DNA of 6,730 nt from assembly GCA_016791325.1 (NCBI GenBank), contig JAEUMU010000216.1, positions 1 to 6,730 on the forward strand. Reading direction: 5' to 3'. The position numbers and the translations under genes are program-made. This DNA comes from Hyphomonadaceae bacterium (GTDB lineage Bacteria > Pseudomonadota > Alphaproteobacteria > Caulobacterales > Aquidulcibacteraceae). Position 1 is the first letter of the stretch, and each line of letters begins with the position of its first letter. Below, piece after piece: positions 1 to 6,431 of this stretch. The notes beneath the pieces were generated by a model. That model saw nothing but the letters and a program-made list of their open reading frames with translations. It was not told where the DNA came from and searched no databases.

Positions 1-1114
1 GATGGCGATGAGCGTGGTGCTGACGTTTGCTGGCTCCAAGCCGGTAGTGAAGGTGGGGCGCATCGCCGGACAGTTCGGCAAGCCGCGCAGCGAGGCGACT
101 GAAACGCAAAACGGCGTGACGCTGCCTTCCTATCGCGGCGACAATGTCAACGGCATGGAATTCACGCCCGAGCAGCGCATCCCAGATCCGGAGCGGCTGC
201 TGAAAGCCTATGCGCAATCAGCGGCGACGCTGAACCTGATCCGCGCCTTCGCCAATGGCGGCTATGCGGACCTGCACAATGTCCATCGCTGGATGGTGGG
301 CTTCGTGGCCGATAGCCCGCAGGGCAAACGCTACCAGGAAATCGCCGACCGTATCTCGGAAGCGATTGCGTTCATGGAAGCGTGCGGGATCACGCCAGAG
401 AGTGTGCCGCAAGTGCGCCAGGTGGATGTGTACACCAGCCATGAAGCGCTGCTGCTTGGTTATGAAGAAGCGATGACGCGGGTGGATTCCACCAGCGGCG
501 ATCATTACGACACCAGCGCCCATATGCTCTGGATCGGGGATCGCACGCGCCAGCCTGATGGCGCGCATGTGGAATTCATGCGCGGCGTGAAGAACCCGAT
601 CGGCATCAAATGCGGACCCTCGCTTGCGGCGGATGAATTGCTGCGCCTGATCGACATTCTGAACCCTGGCAACGAACCGGGCAGGCTGACGCTGATCGCG
701 CGATTCGGCGCCGATAAGGTGGAGTCGGGGCTGGCGCCGCTGGCGCGCGCGGTGACGAAGGAAGGGCGCGCGGTGGTATGGTCGTGCGATCCGATGCACG
801 GCAACACGCTGAAAACCGCCTCCGGATTCAAGACCCGCCCGTTCGATCGTATCCTCAGCGAAGTGCGTTCGTTCATGAGCGTGCTGCCGGCGGAAGGGGC
901 TTATCCTGGCGGCGTGCATGTCGAGATGACCGGCCAGCAGGTGACGGAATGCCTGGGCGGCGCTTCGGCGGTGACGGAGGAGGATCTCTCCTCACGCTAT
1001 CACACCCACTGCGACCCCCGCCTCAACGGCAAGCAGGCGCTGGACCTGGCCTTCCTGATCGCCGAGCATCTGCGCGGCGTTCGCACCGGGGCGCAGCGCG
1101 TGCGCGCGGGCTAG
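1..1114 (+). CDS. Class II 3-deoxy-7-phosphoheptulonate (DAHP) synthase, 5' truncated by window edge
   Basis: This enzyme condenses phosphoenolpyruvate with erythrose 4-phosphate to DAHP, the first step of the shikimate pathway, in the cytoplasm. The reading frame is open from the first base; the ATG at base 2 is internal, so about 370 residues of a protein usually near 450-480 are present. Class II hallmarks are clear. An early stretch reads [17 protein letters not shown] (residues 14-30 from base 2). CDPMHGNT follows at 262-269, GGVHVEMTG at 303-311 and [10 protein letters not shown] at 333-342. By comparison with the family, His266, Glu308 and Asp338 should be metal ligands; the fourth ligand, a cysteine, would lie upstream of the window. 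The stop is TAG at 1112-1114. Symbols for this family vary (aroF, aroG, phzC), so none is given. The nearest downstream gene, gshB, starts 96 bases later on the same strand, so a shared transcript is possible but not shown. Confidence 0.97.
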   Translation, partial: MAMSVVLTFAGSKPVVKVGRIAGQFGKPRSEATETQNGVTLPSYRGDNVNGMEFTPEQRIPDPERLLKAYAQSAATLNLIRAFANGGYADLHNVHRWMVGFVADSPQGKRYQEIADRISEAIAFMEACGITPESVPQVRQVDVYTSHEALLLGYEEAMTRVDSTSGDHYDTSAHMLWIGDRTRQPDGAHVEFMRGVKNPIGIKCGPSLAADELLRLIDILNPGNEPGRLTLIARFGADKVESGLAPLARAVTKEGRAVVWSCDPMHGNTLKTASGFKTRPFDRILSEVRSFMSVLPAEGAYPGGVHVEMTGQQVTECLGGASAVTEEDLSSRYHTHCDPRLNGKQALDLAFLIAEHLRGVRTGAQRVRAG

Positions 1115-1201
1115 GGCGACGGCGTTTACGGCGTATTTGGGCGTGGCGCCGCAGGCTTGGGCGCTTATATCGGTCACGCGCGCGAGCGCTTGGCCGCGCC
1201 T

Positions 1202-1205
1202 GGAG
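1202..1205 (+). promoter_or_regulatory. Ribosome binding site of gshB
   Basis: GGAG lies five bases before the ATG at 1211. It decides the start: an in-frame ATG at 1157 would add 18 residues that do not resemble the GshB N-terminus and has no comparable Shine-Dalgarno sequence. Confidence 0.7.
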
Positions 1206-1210
1206 AACAC

Positions 1211-2152
1211 ATGAAAACGCTGCGTATCGCTGTCCAGATGGACCCGATCGAGACCATGGTGGTCGAGCGCGACACATCGTTGGCGCTCATGATCGAGGCG
1301 CAGGCGCGCGGCCATGAAGTGTGGTGGTTCACGCCCAATGAGGTGTTCTTCGACTGCGGCGTGGTGAAGGCGCGCGCTCGTACCGCCGAGGTGAGCCTCA
1401 ACACGCAGGGGCACTACCGCAACGGGCCCGACCAGGTGCGGGCGTTGGATGATTTCGACGTGATCCTGGTGCGCCAGGATCCGCCGTTCGACATGGGCTA
1501 CGTTTCCAACACGTATTTGTTGGAGCTGACCAAGGCGTTGGTGCTGAACCCGCCGCTGGGCATCCGCAACATCTCGGAAAAAATGTCGATCCTGCATTTT
1601 CCGGAGCTGACGCCGCAGACCTGGGTGGGGCGCGATGTGGAGGCGCTTGAGCAATTCGCGCGGCGCTTCGATCAAGTGGTGCTGAAAGTGCTCTACCTGA
1701 TGGGCGGCGACGGCGTGATCAAGCTCCGGGCGGGGGACGCGGATTTCCGCGCGCGGGCTGGCAAGTTCATCGAAGCGGCGGGGCGCGAGCCGATTTTGGC
1801 GCAGGAGTTTCTTCCGGCCGTGAGCGGAGGCGACAAACGCGTGTTCATTCTGGACGGGGAAGCGTTCGGCGCCATCCGGCGCATGCCCACGGGTGGGGAT
1901 TTCCGCGCCAATCTGCATGCCGGCGGCGTGGCGGAGCCGGCCGAACTTGAGACGAGCGACAAAGAGATTGTGGCCGCGGTGGCGCCGCTGCTGCAGCGCG
2001 AGGGGATTCTGTTCGCGGGCATCGACGTGATCGCCGGCAAGCTTATCGAGATCAACGTGACCTCGCCGACCTTGGTGCAGGAGCTGAAACGCTTCTCCGG
2101 GCTCGATCTGCCAGAAGCGTTCTGGGACCGCGTGGAGGCGATGGCGCGCTAG
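1211..2152 (+). CDS. gshB: Glutathione synthetase (GshB)
   Basis: GshB joins gamma-glutamylcysteine and glycine with ATP to make glutathione, the second and last step of the pathway, in the cytoplasm. The 313-residue product has the usual length. The N-terminal domain opens [16 protein letters not shown], with RQDPPFD at 88-94. The ATP-grasp part follows, with a glycine-rich loop near 159-169, [12 protein letters not shown] at 206-217, [16 protein letters not shown] at 224-239 and the metal and substrate motif IEINVTSPT at 279-287. The glycine-rich loop reads [11 protein letters not shown], whereas the E. coli protein as I remember it has KPLDGMGGASI; the Pro to Val and Gly to Leu changes are unusual but the rest of the site looks intact. 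The start at 1211 is chosen for its GGAG site. The stop codon overlaps that of the convergent folE gene, leaving no room for a conventional terminator between them. Confidence 0.96.
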   Translation: MKTLRIAVQMDPIETMVVERDTSLALMIEAQARGHEVWWFTPNEVFFDCGVVKARARTAEVSLNTQGHYRNGPDQVRALDDFDVILVRQDPPFDMGYVSNTYLLELTKALVLNPPLGIRNISEKMSILHFPELTPQTWVGRDVEALEQFARRFDQVVLKVLYLMGGDGVIKLRAGDADFRARAGKFIEAAGREPILAQEFLPAVSGGDKRVFILDGEAFGAIRRMPTGGDFRANLHAGGVAEPAELETSDKEIVAAVAPLLQREGILFAGIDVIAGKLIEINVTSPTLVQELKRFSGLDLPEAFWDRVEAMAR

Positions 2153-2730
2153 CCGGCGTGGCCTTGGCGGGCAAGCTTCAGAAATTCCTCACGCGTGCGC
2201 GGATCGTCGCGAATGACGCCCATGAGGCGCGAGGTGACGAGGTTTGAGCCAGGCGTGTTGACGCCGCGCATGGTCATGCAGGAATGCTCAGCCTCGATCA
2301 TGACGCCGACGCCTTGAGGCTGCAGCACATCCTGAATGGCTTCGGCGATTTCAGCGGTGAGCTTCTCCTGGATCTGCATACGCCGCGCGAACGCATTGAC
2401 CACGCGCGACAGTTTGGAAATGCCGACCACGCGATTGGTGGGCAGATAGCCGACATGCGCGCGCCCGATGAAGGGCAGCATGTGGTGCTCGCAGAAACTG
2501 ACGACGCGGATATCGCGCAGCACGATCAGCTCGTCATAGCCGCCCACCTCTTCGAACGTCTTTTCCAGGTAGGCGCGGGGATCTTCGTCATACCCGGCGA
2601 AAAGCTGACGATACGAGCGCGCCACGCGAGAGGGCGTTTCCAGCAAGCCTTCGCGAGCGGGATCATCACCAGCCCATTCAATTAGGACGCGGACGGCGGC
2701 TTCGGCCTCAGCCTGGGTGCGTTTAGTCAT
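2149..2730 (-). CDS. folE: GTP cyclohydrolase I (FolE, zinc-dependent type IA)
   Basis: FolE converts GTP to 7,8-dihydroneopterin triphosphate and formate, the first step towards tetrahydrofolate and, in some bacteria, other pterins and queuosine. The 193-residue protein covers the catalytic domain, with a shorter N-terminus than the 222-residue E. coli enzyme. The zinc-site motif [12 protein letters not shown] lies at 78-89, with Cys80, His82 and His83, and [10 protein letters not shown] at 148-157 has Cys151. These fall exactly 30 residues before E. coli Cys110, His112, His113 and Cys181. [16 protein letters not shown] at 96-111 is also typical. The start ATG (complement of 2728-2730) has only a weak AGG-type ribosome binding site, which sits in a small hairpin. 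The gene lies 34 bases downstream of the DASS transporter gene on the same strand and may share its transcript. Its stop shares a CTAG with that of gshB. Confidence 0.97.
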   Translation of the reverse strand: MTKRTQAEAEAAVRVLIEWAGDDPAREGLLETPSRVARSYRQLFAGYDEDPRAYLEKTFEEVGGYDELIVLRDIRVVSFCEHHMLPFIGRAHVGYLPTNRVVGISKLSRVVNAFARRMQIQEKLTAEIAEAIQDVLQPQGVGVMIEAEHSCMTMRGVNTPGSNLVTSRLMGVIRDDPRTREEFLKLARQGHAG

Positions 2731-2739
2731 TGCAAAACC

Positions 2740-2762
2740 AACCTAGCGCCGGTGCGCCGGTT
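2740..2762 (-). promoter_or_regulatory. Hairpin between the transporter gene and folE, covering the folE ribosome binding site
   Basis: Read on the minus strand, an outer AACC/GGTT stem (2762-2759 with 2743-2740) encloses an inner GCGC/GCGC stem (2757-2754 with 2749-2746) around an ACCG loop. The second arm includes AGGTT, the best Shine-Dalgarno candidate for folE. GGTTTTGCA then runs into the ATG, so a weak terminator is an alternative reading. The same stretch is also a tandem repeat of ACCGGCGC. The structure is seen in the sequence; any regulatory role is inference. Confidence 0.3.
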
Positions 2763-2764
2763 CC

Positions 2765-4210
2765 TCAATTTGTCGCCAACGACATAATCAAAATCACCGC
2801 GCCGATGTTGAGCGCAAGGCCGACGGCGAGCATGCGCCGCAGGTTCACCATGCCCGATGCGTAGGCGATGGCGTTCGGCGCTGTGGCTACCGGGAGCATG
2901 AAAGCGAAGCTGGCTGCGAGCGCCACTGGAAACGCCAGCGGCTGCAGCGGCGTATCTGTGGCGGCGGCAACCGCAGCGACGATGGGCAGGACCGAGGTGA
3001 GCGTGGCGACGTTGCTCGCCAGTTCCGAGATCAGGATGGTGGCGATCACCAGCACGGCGACGAGCCCAAACGTGCTGAGCCCATCGAGTCCGGCGATACG
3101 TTCGCCCAGCCAGGCGGCGAGTCCAGTGCTCTCCATGCCAGCGGCGAGGGCGAGACCGCCGCCATAAAGCACGGCGATGCCCCAGGGAATTTTCTCGGCT
3201 GTCTGCCAGTTGATGAGCTTCTCGCCATTGCCGCGTCCGGAAGGCACGAAGAACAGCGCCAGCGCGCCGATAATCGCCACGCCTGTATCGGTGAGCGCGG
3301 AAAGGCCCGGCAGCTTCACCAATTCAGTGCGGAACATCCACATCAGCGCGACGACGGCGAACACGATGCCGATGCGGATTTCCGGGCGCGTGGCGGGGCC
3401 GAGCGCCGCCAGCGCATCCTTGATCACGCCGGCGATGGCCTGGCTGCGGCCTTCCGTTTTGCGGAAGAACAATGGCCAGCACAGCACGAGCCAAGCTAGA
3501 GGCATCATCAGCAGCATGATTGGCAGCGCCTTCAGCATCCAATCTGAAAACGCGATTGGTTCGCCAGCGCGCTCGAAAAAGCCGATGGCTATGAGGTTTG
3601 TGGGCGTGCCAATCGGGGTGCCGATGCCGCCAATCGTGGAGGCATGAGCGACGCCGAGCGTAAGCGCGCCGCCCAGGGCGAGATCGGGCTTGCCGCCGCC
3701 GGAAAGAGCGCGCGCCGCGCCGATGGCGATGGGGGCGAGCATCAGCGTCGTCGCGGTGTTGGAGATCCACATCGAGATCAGCATCGAGGCGATCATGAAG
3801 CCGGCGACGAGCGCCACGGGCCTGCCGCCTGCGGTCGAAGCGATGGAAAGCGCAATACGCTCATGTAGGCGCCAGCGTTCAACGCAGGCCGCCAGCATGA
3901 ACCCGCCAATGAACAAGAACACGATAGGATCGGCGTAGGGGGCGGCGGCCTCACGCATGCTTCCCGCGCCGATCAGCGGCAGCGCGGCAAGCGGGATCAA
4001 AGCGGTGGCGGAAATCGGGATGGTTTCCGTGACCCACCAGATCACCATCAGCACCGCCACGGAAACGAGCCGCCAAGCCTCTGGTGAAAGGCCCTCCGGC
4101 GGCGGCATGGCTTGGAGCCCACATGCCAAGGCCGGCCCCAGGATCAGGCCAACCCAGCGGCCGATGCGGCCAAAGCCGGTCTCTTCCACGGCTGGCGCGG
4201 CGACGTTCAT
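2765..4210 (-). CDS. DASS/SLC13 family anion:sodium symporter
   Basis: This is an inner-membrane secondary transporter of the divalent anion:sodium symporter family, which takes up dicarboxylates, citrate or sulfate, usually with sodium. The 481-residue protein is highly hydrophobic, with many membrane segments (for example about 17-33, 47-80, 95-110, 132-168, 225-249, 278-294, 309-323, 383-415, 425-445 and 457-478). It has the two family SNT-type motifs of the inverted repeats: SNTATT at 150-155 and SNVATL at 399-404. GGIGTPIGTPTNLI lies at 193-206 and ASFAFMLPVATAPNAIAYASG at 433-453, close to the family signature near the C-terminus. The second motif has Val in place of Thr, which also occurs in animal members as I recall. 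The start is supported by a GGGGGGA stretch six bases upstream. The substrate cannot be read from sequence, so no symbol is given. folE follows 34 bases later on the same strand. Confidence 0.92.
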   Translation of the reverse strand: MNVAAPAVEETGFGRIGRWVGLILGPALACGLQAMPPPEGLSPEAWRLVSVAVLMVIWWVTETIPISATALIPLAALPLIGAGSMREAAAPYADPIVFLFIGGFMLAACVERWRLHERIALSIASTAGGRPVALVAGFMIASMLISMWISNTATTLMLAPIAIGAARALSGGGKPDLALGGALTLGVAHASTIGGIGTPIGTPTNLIAIGFFERAGEPIAFSDWMLKALPIMLLMMPLAWLVLCWPLFFRKTEGRSQAIAGVIKDALAALGPATRPEIRIGIVFAVVALMWMFRTELVKLPGLSALTDTGVAIIGALALFFVPSGRGNGEKLINWQTAEKIPWGIAVLYGGGLALAAGMESTGLAAWLGERIAGLDGLSTFGLVAVLVIATILISELASNVATLTSVLPIVAAVAAATDTPLQPLAFPVALAASFAFMLPVATAPNAIAYASGMVNLRRMLAVGLALNIGAVILIMSLATN

Positions 4211-4216
4211 TGGCGA

Positions 4217-4223
4217 TCCCCCC
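4217..4223 (-). promoter_or_regulatory. Ribosome binding site of the DASS transporter gene
   Basis: On the minus strand GGGGGGA ends six bases before the ATG at 4210. It is purine-rich and well spaced, though not a textbook AGGAGG. It supports the start chosen. Confidence 0.5.
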
Positions 4224-4296
4224 GGCTTGGCGCCCGTTCAGGCGTGCAGCGCAGGGCCAAGAGAGACTGATTTTCGGCCAATTTCAAATCATCCAG

Positions 4297-4307
4297 CCCC
4301 AACGGGG
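4297..4307 (-). terminator. Possible hairpin after tRNA-Leu
   Basis: Just 3' of the tRNA on the minus strand a CCCC/GGGG stem with a three-base GTT loop (4307-4297) begins four bases after the encoded CCA. The stem is short and the following CTGGATGATTTG is not a T-run. It may help end or process the transcript, but it is not a proper intrinsic terminator by sequence. Confidence 0.25.
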
Positions 4308-4310
4308 GGA

Positions 4311-4397
4311 TGGTGCCCCAGGTCCGACTCGAACGGACACGTCCTTGCGAACGGCAGATTTTGAGTCTGCTGCGTCTACCGATTCCGCCACTGGGGC
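4311..4397 (-). tRNA. tRNA-Leu (anticodon CAA)
   Basis: A full class II tRNA of 87 bases reads on the minus strand and decodes UUG. The acceptor stem GCCCCAG pairs perfectly with CTGGGGC, followed by discriminator A and an encoded CCA (complement of 4311-4313). The anticodon stem GCAGA/TCTGC encloses loop CTCAAAA, giving CAA at positions 34-36. The long variable arm has a CGTTC/GGACG stem with a GCAA loop, as expected for leucine. The T arm GTCCG/CGGAC carries loop TTCGAGT. The D arm contains the GG of GAATCGGTAGAC. It lies in the intergenic region between the minus-strand transporter gene and the plus-strand exoD gene. No integrase or duplicated tRNA end is nearby, so nothing marks it as a used attachment site. 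Confidence 0.97.
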
Positions 4398-4419
4398 ATT
4401 GGGCCAGCGTGGGCCGGGA

Positions 4420-4448
4420 GCGTTACGGGGCCTTTCCGGCGGTGTCAA
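4420..4448 (-). promoter_or_regulatory. Probable promoter of tRNA-Leu
   Basis: On the minus strand a perfect TTGACA (-35, complement of 4443-4448) is followed after exactly 17 bases by TAACGC (-10, complement of 4420-4425). The -10 is weak against the E. coli consensus, but spacing and position fit. Transcription would begin near 4413, about 16 bases before the mature tRNA 5' end at 4397. Confidence 0.55.
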
Positions 4449-4470
4449 ATGCTGGGCTGAGGCCGCCCGC

Positions 4471-4499
4471 CTGACCGTTGGCGCGAAGCATGCTAACCG
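4471..4499 (+). promoter_or_regulatory. Possible promoter of the exoD-dsbB-coq7 run
   Basis: CTGACC (4471-4476), a 17-base spacer and TAACCG (4494-4499), with an extended TG two bases before the -10, form a weak sigma-70-like promoter. The -10 begins TAAC, as does that of the divergent tRNA promoter. It would give a leader of about 38 bases before the ATG at 4544. This is weak evidence, offered because the position is right and no better match is seen in the gap. Confidence 0.25.
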
Positions 4500-4533
4500 G
4501 AGCGCAAAGGCGCGACCCGGCCAAGCGCGCGAC

Positions 4534-4538
4534 GAGGG
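4534..4538 (+). promoter_or_regulatory. Ribosome binding site of the exoD-family gene
   Basis: GAGGG lies a few bases before the ATG at 4544. It favours that start over the upstream in-frame TTG at 4478 or ATG at 4490, neither of which has a good site. Confidence 0.6.
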
Positions 4539-4543
4539 TGCAG

Positions 4544-5206
4544 ATGAATTCCAGCGGCGACACCATCCGCGACGATACAAGCCGCAGCATAATCGGCGTT
4601 CTGAAGCAGATCGATCGCGCAGCCGGCGAGGACGGCTTACCGATGGCGGGCATCGTAGATCAGCTTGATGAGCGCGCCTTCGGCTTGCTGATCCTGCTGC
4701 TGACGCTGCCCTGCCTTGTGCCGGGGCTGCCCGGTGCGCAGATCATCGCCATCGGCATTTTTCTGTTGGCTGTGCAATTGCTGATCGGCCGGCGCGAGCC
4801 TTGGCTCCCGGGCTGGTTCATGCGCGCGCAGGTGAAGAAGAGCTGGATCACCGGCATCGCGGAATTCGCGGACAAGCGACTGCGCTGGGGCGAAGCACTG
4901 GCGCGGCCGCGCTGGCGTTTTCTGGCGACGGGGTTCGGCGAACGCGTGGTGGCGCTATTCATGGCGCTGGCGGCGATCACGGTGATGCTGCCGATCACGA
5001 ACACGATACCCTCGCTGGCGTTGGCGCTGATGTGCGTAGGCGTCATTCAGCGCGACGGTGTGTTCGCGTTGGCGGGCATGACGGTCGCGGCGGGCTGGCT
5101 GACGCTGCTGGGGGGGCTGATCGCTGGCCTGTTCCTGGGCGCGGGCTTCGCCGTACAGCTGGTGAACGACCACGCCCCCTGGCTGCTCGATTGGATGGGC
5201 CGCTGA
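4544..5206 (+). CDS. exoD: ExoD-family exopolysaccharide synthesis membrane protein
   Basis: This 220-residue integral membrane protein belongs to the ExoD family, named from a rhizobial gene needed for normal exopolysaccharide and nodule invasion; its molecular function is not established. A soluble N-terminal part (1-42) is followed by the hallmark DERAFGLLILLLTLPCLVPG at 42-61, a segment ending in LLIGRREPWLPG at 79-90, and a basic linker at 98-130. A second half reads VMLPITNTIPSLALALMCVG at 147-166 and then IQRDGVF at 168-174. Membrane segments lie at about 45-60, 64-82, 133-168 and 172-205. The two halves share a LP-x-P/NT-IP-like pattern before a hydrophobic helix, consistent with an internal repeat. 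dsbB follows after 64 bases on the same strand, so an operon is plausible. The start is set by the GAGGG site; up to 22 extra residues are possible with the upstream TTG. Confidence 0.85.
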   Translation: MNSSGDTIRDDTSRSIIGVLKQIDRAAGEDGLPMAGIVDQLDERAFGLLILLLTLPCLVPGLPGAQIIAIGIFLLAVQLLIGRREPWLPGWFMRAQVKKSWITGIAEFADKRLRWGEALARPRWRFLATGFGERVVALFMALAAITVMLPITNTIPSLALALMCVGVIQRDGVFALAGMTVAAGWLTLLGGLIAGLFLGAGFAVQLVNDHAPWLLDWMGR

Positions 5207-5212
5207 TGTGCG

Positions 5213-5226
5213 GCGCGGGGCCGCGC
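5213..5226 (+). other. GC-rich hairpin between exoD and dsbB
   Basis: GCGCG and CGCGC pair around a GGGC tetraloop seven bases after the exoD stop. No T-run follows. In DNA this GC-rich such a stem can arise by chance; it could slow transcription or affect mRNA decay between the two genes. Confidence 0.2.
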
Positions 5227-5259
5227 AGGGCGAGCTTCATGCGCGGATCGCTCTCGCCT

Positions 5260-5268
5260 AGGATGGAG
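5260..5268 (+). promoter_or_regulatory. Ribosome binding site of dsbB
   Basis: AGGATGGAG lies immediately before the ATG at 5271 and offers AGGA at 5260-5263 with seven bases of spacing. It supports the chosen start. Confidence 0.6.
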
Positions 5269-5270
5269 CG

Positions 5271-5765
5271 ATGCTGAGCTTCGCTGCACGTTTGCGCCCG
5301 ATCTGGCCCGTTCTGGCGGGGCTGGTTTCAGCGGCGTTGCTGGCCGGGGCGCACGCGTTTCAGCGTCTTGGCGGGTTGCAGCCATGCCCGCTGTGCCTGG
5401 ATCAGCGCAATTGGCATTGGGGCGTGCTGGCGGCGGCGTTGGCGGGCTTGCTTACACTACGGTTTGCGCCGGGGCTGGCCCGCTGGGTGGCGCTGGGGCT
5501 TGGGTTGGTGCTGCTGGGCAGCTTTGCGCAGGCCGCTTATCATGTCGCGGTGGAGCAGCATTGGGTGGTGGCCCAGTGCGATGCGCGCGCGGTGAACCTG
5601 AACGATCTCGTGTTCGATGTGAACGCCCCGCTGGAAACCCCGCGCTGTGACGAGATTGCGTGGAGCCTGTTTGGGATTTCGATGGCCGGATACAACGCGC
5701 TGATCTCGCTGGCGGCGGCGGTGGCCAGCTTTGTGGTTGCGGCCGCGCCGGAGCGTAAGCCATGA
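5271..5765 (+). CDS. dsbB: DsbB-family disulfide bond formation protein (quinone reductase)
   Basis: DsbB reoxidises the periplasmic thiol oxidase DsbA and passes the electrons to ubiquinone in the inner membrane. The 164-residue protein has four predicted membrane segments (about 11-30, 48-64, 71-92 and 137-158). The first periplasmic loop has the CxxC pair Cys39-Pro-Leu-Cys42, followed at Arg46 by the arginine that in E. coli (Arg48) is tied to quinone binding. The second periplasmic loop carries the other pair, Cys103 and Cys126, 23 apart against 26 in E. coli, and ends WSLFGISMAGYN, typical of the family. All four redox cysteines are present. Its stop overlaps the coq7 start as ATGA, pointing to coupled translation. 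No dsbA is in the window, and a DsbI-like variant cannot be excluded from sequence alone. Confidence 0.92.
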   Translation: MLSFAARLRPIWPVLAGLVSAALLAGAHAFQRLGGLQPCPLCLDQRNWHWGVLAAALAGLLTLRFAPGLARWVALGLGLVLLGSFAQAAYHVAVEQHWVVAQCDARAVNLNDLVFDVNAPLETPRCDEIAWSLFGISMAGYNALISLAAAVASFVVAAAPERKP

Positions 5766-6319
5766 GGCGCCGGCCGCCGATGCCGGGCCGGCGCGCAGCA
5801 CAAGGCGCGATCGCCGAGATGATCCGCGTTGACCACGCGGGCGAGTTTGGCGCGGTTCAGATCTATCGCGGCCAGCGCGCAGTGTTTGAGCGCGCGCCTT
5901 CCAAGGCGCATGCAGCGCGACTGATCGCGGAAATGGAGGCGGGCGAGGCCGAGCATCTTAAGACCTTCGACCGCCTGATCGCCGAACGCGGCGTACGCCC
6001 GACTGTGATGGCGCCGGTGTGGCGCGTGGCGGGATTCGGCCTGGGCGCGGTGACGGCGCTGATGGGCGAGAAGGCTGCGCACGCCTGTACAGAGGCGGTC
6101 GAAGAGGTGATCGAGCAGCATTATGCCGGACAGAGCGAACAATTGGACGGCGTGGACCGCGAACTGAAAAGCGTCGTCGACCAGTTTCGCGAAGATGAGC
6201 TGGCGCATAAGGATACGGCTGTTGCGCAGGGCGCGCGCCAAGCGCCGGGCTATGCCGCGCTTTCGGCGGTGATCAAACTTGGCTGCCGCGCGGCGATCCG
6301 GATCTCGGAGAAGATCTAA
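5762..6319 (+). CDS. coq7: Ubiquinone biosynthesis hydroxylase Coq7 (demethoxyubiquinone monooxygenase)
   Basis: Coq7 hydroxylates the demethoxy-quinol intermediate, the last ring hydroxylation before the final O-methylation to ubiquinone, as a peripheral membrane di-iron enzyme. The 185-residue length is normal for a bacterial Coq7. All six expected di-iron ligands can be picked out in order: Glu28 in RVDHAGEFGA, Glu62 and His65 in GEAEH, Glu114 in ACTEAVEEVIEQHY, and Glu146 and His149 in FREDELAHKD. The two pairs of ExxH motifs mirror each other as in other ferritin-like enzymes. The N-terminus is short, basic and not conserved. The ATG overlaps the dsbB stop by four bases and has no clear Shine-Dalgarno site of its own beyond GGAG at 5750-5753, so translation probably depends on dsbB. 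It is the Coq7 type, not the flavin-dependent UbiF used by E. coli. Confidence 0.96.
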   Translation: MRRRPPMPGRRAAQGAIAEMIRVDHAGEFGAVQIYRGQRAVFERAPSKAHAARLIAEMEAGEAEHLKTFDRLIAERGVRPTVMAPVWRVAGFGLGAVTALMGEKAAHACTEAVEEVIEQHYAGQSEQLDGVDRELKSVVDQFREDELAHKDTAVAQGARQAPGYAALSAVIKLGCRAAIRISEKI

Positions 6320-6331
6320 ATCCAAGCGCAA

Positions 6332-6348
6332 GTTGCCGGCGAAGCAAC
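6332..6348 (+). terminator. Possible weak hairpin after coq7
   Basis: GTTGC and GCAAC pair around a seven-base loop CGGCGAA, twelve bases after the coq7 stop. The stem is only five base pairs and the following ACACAAATTGG-like stretch is not a T-run. It may mark the end of the exoD-dsbB-coq7 transcript, but the evidence is slight. Confidence 0.2.
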
Positions 6349-6375
6349 CACAAATTGGCCTGGGCGCGCGGTACG

Positions 6376-6381
6376 TTGACA
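6376..6381 (+). promoter_or_regulatory. Possible -35 box upstream of the lipoprotein gene
   Basis: A perfect TTGACA lies 50 bases before the ATG at 6432. No convincing -10 appears 16-18 bases further on (the bases there are G and T rich), so it is reported only as a half-site of a possible promoter. Confidence 0.25.
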
Positions 6382-6431
6382 GTCTCTGAGTCGTGCGCGT
6401 TGGTGGTGCATTCCCGGTTTGGGGCGGAACC

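Noticed and set aside
218..919. Minus-strand open frame of 233 codons inside the DAHP synthase gene
   Set aside because: The opposite strand carries strongly conserved class II DAHP synthase motifs throughout; this is a shadow frame.
1119..1134. Direct repeat ACGGCGT twice, nine bases apart, between the DAHP synthase gene and gshB
   Set aside because: Seven-base repeats are expected by chance in DNA this rich in GCG words, and no promoter of good quality is next to it. TTATAT at 1165-1170 has no -35 at a usable distance.
992..1918. Minus-strand open frame of 308 codons across the DAHP synthase and gshB genes
   Set aside because: It lies opposite two clear genes, spans their junction and encodes an Arg/His-rich protein typical of antisense frames in GC-rich DNA.
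4259..4287. Possible promoter TTGAAA, 17 bases, TCTCTT for the transporter gene on the minus strand
   Set aside because: The -10 matches only three of six consensus bases, so I did not list it as a feature, although the position is right.
4311..4397. tRNA-Leu as an integration site for a mobile element
   Set aside because: No integrase, no direct repeat of the tRNA 3' end and housekeeping genes on both sides.
4084..4668. Plus-strand open frame of 194 codons over the transporter start, the tRNA and the exoD start
   Set aside because: It runs through a complete tRNA gene and two gene starts, with a low-complexity basic product.
4277..6361. GGCCAATTT in the gap after tRNA-Leu and again inverted after coq7
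   Set aside because: Only nine bases match, the copies are 2 kb apart and the flanks differ; chance is the simpler reading.
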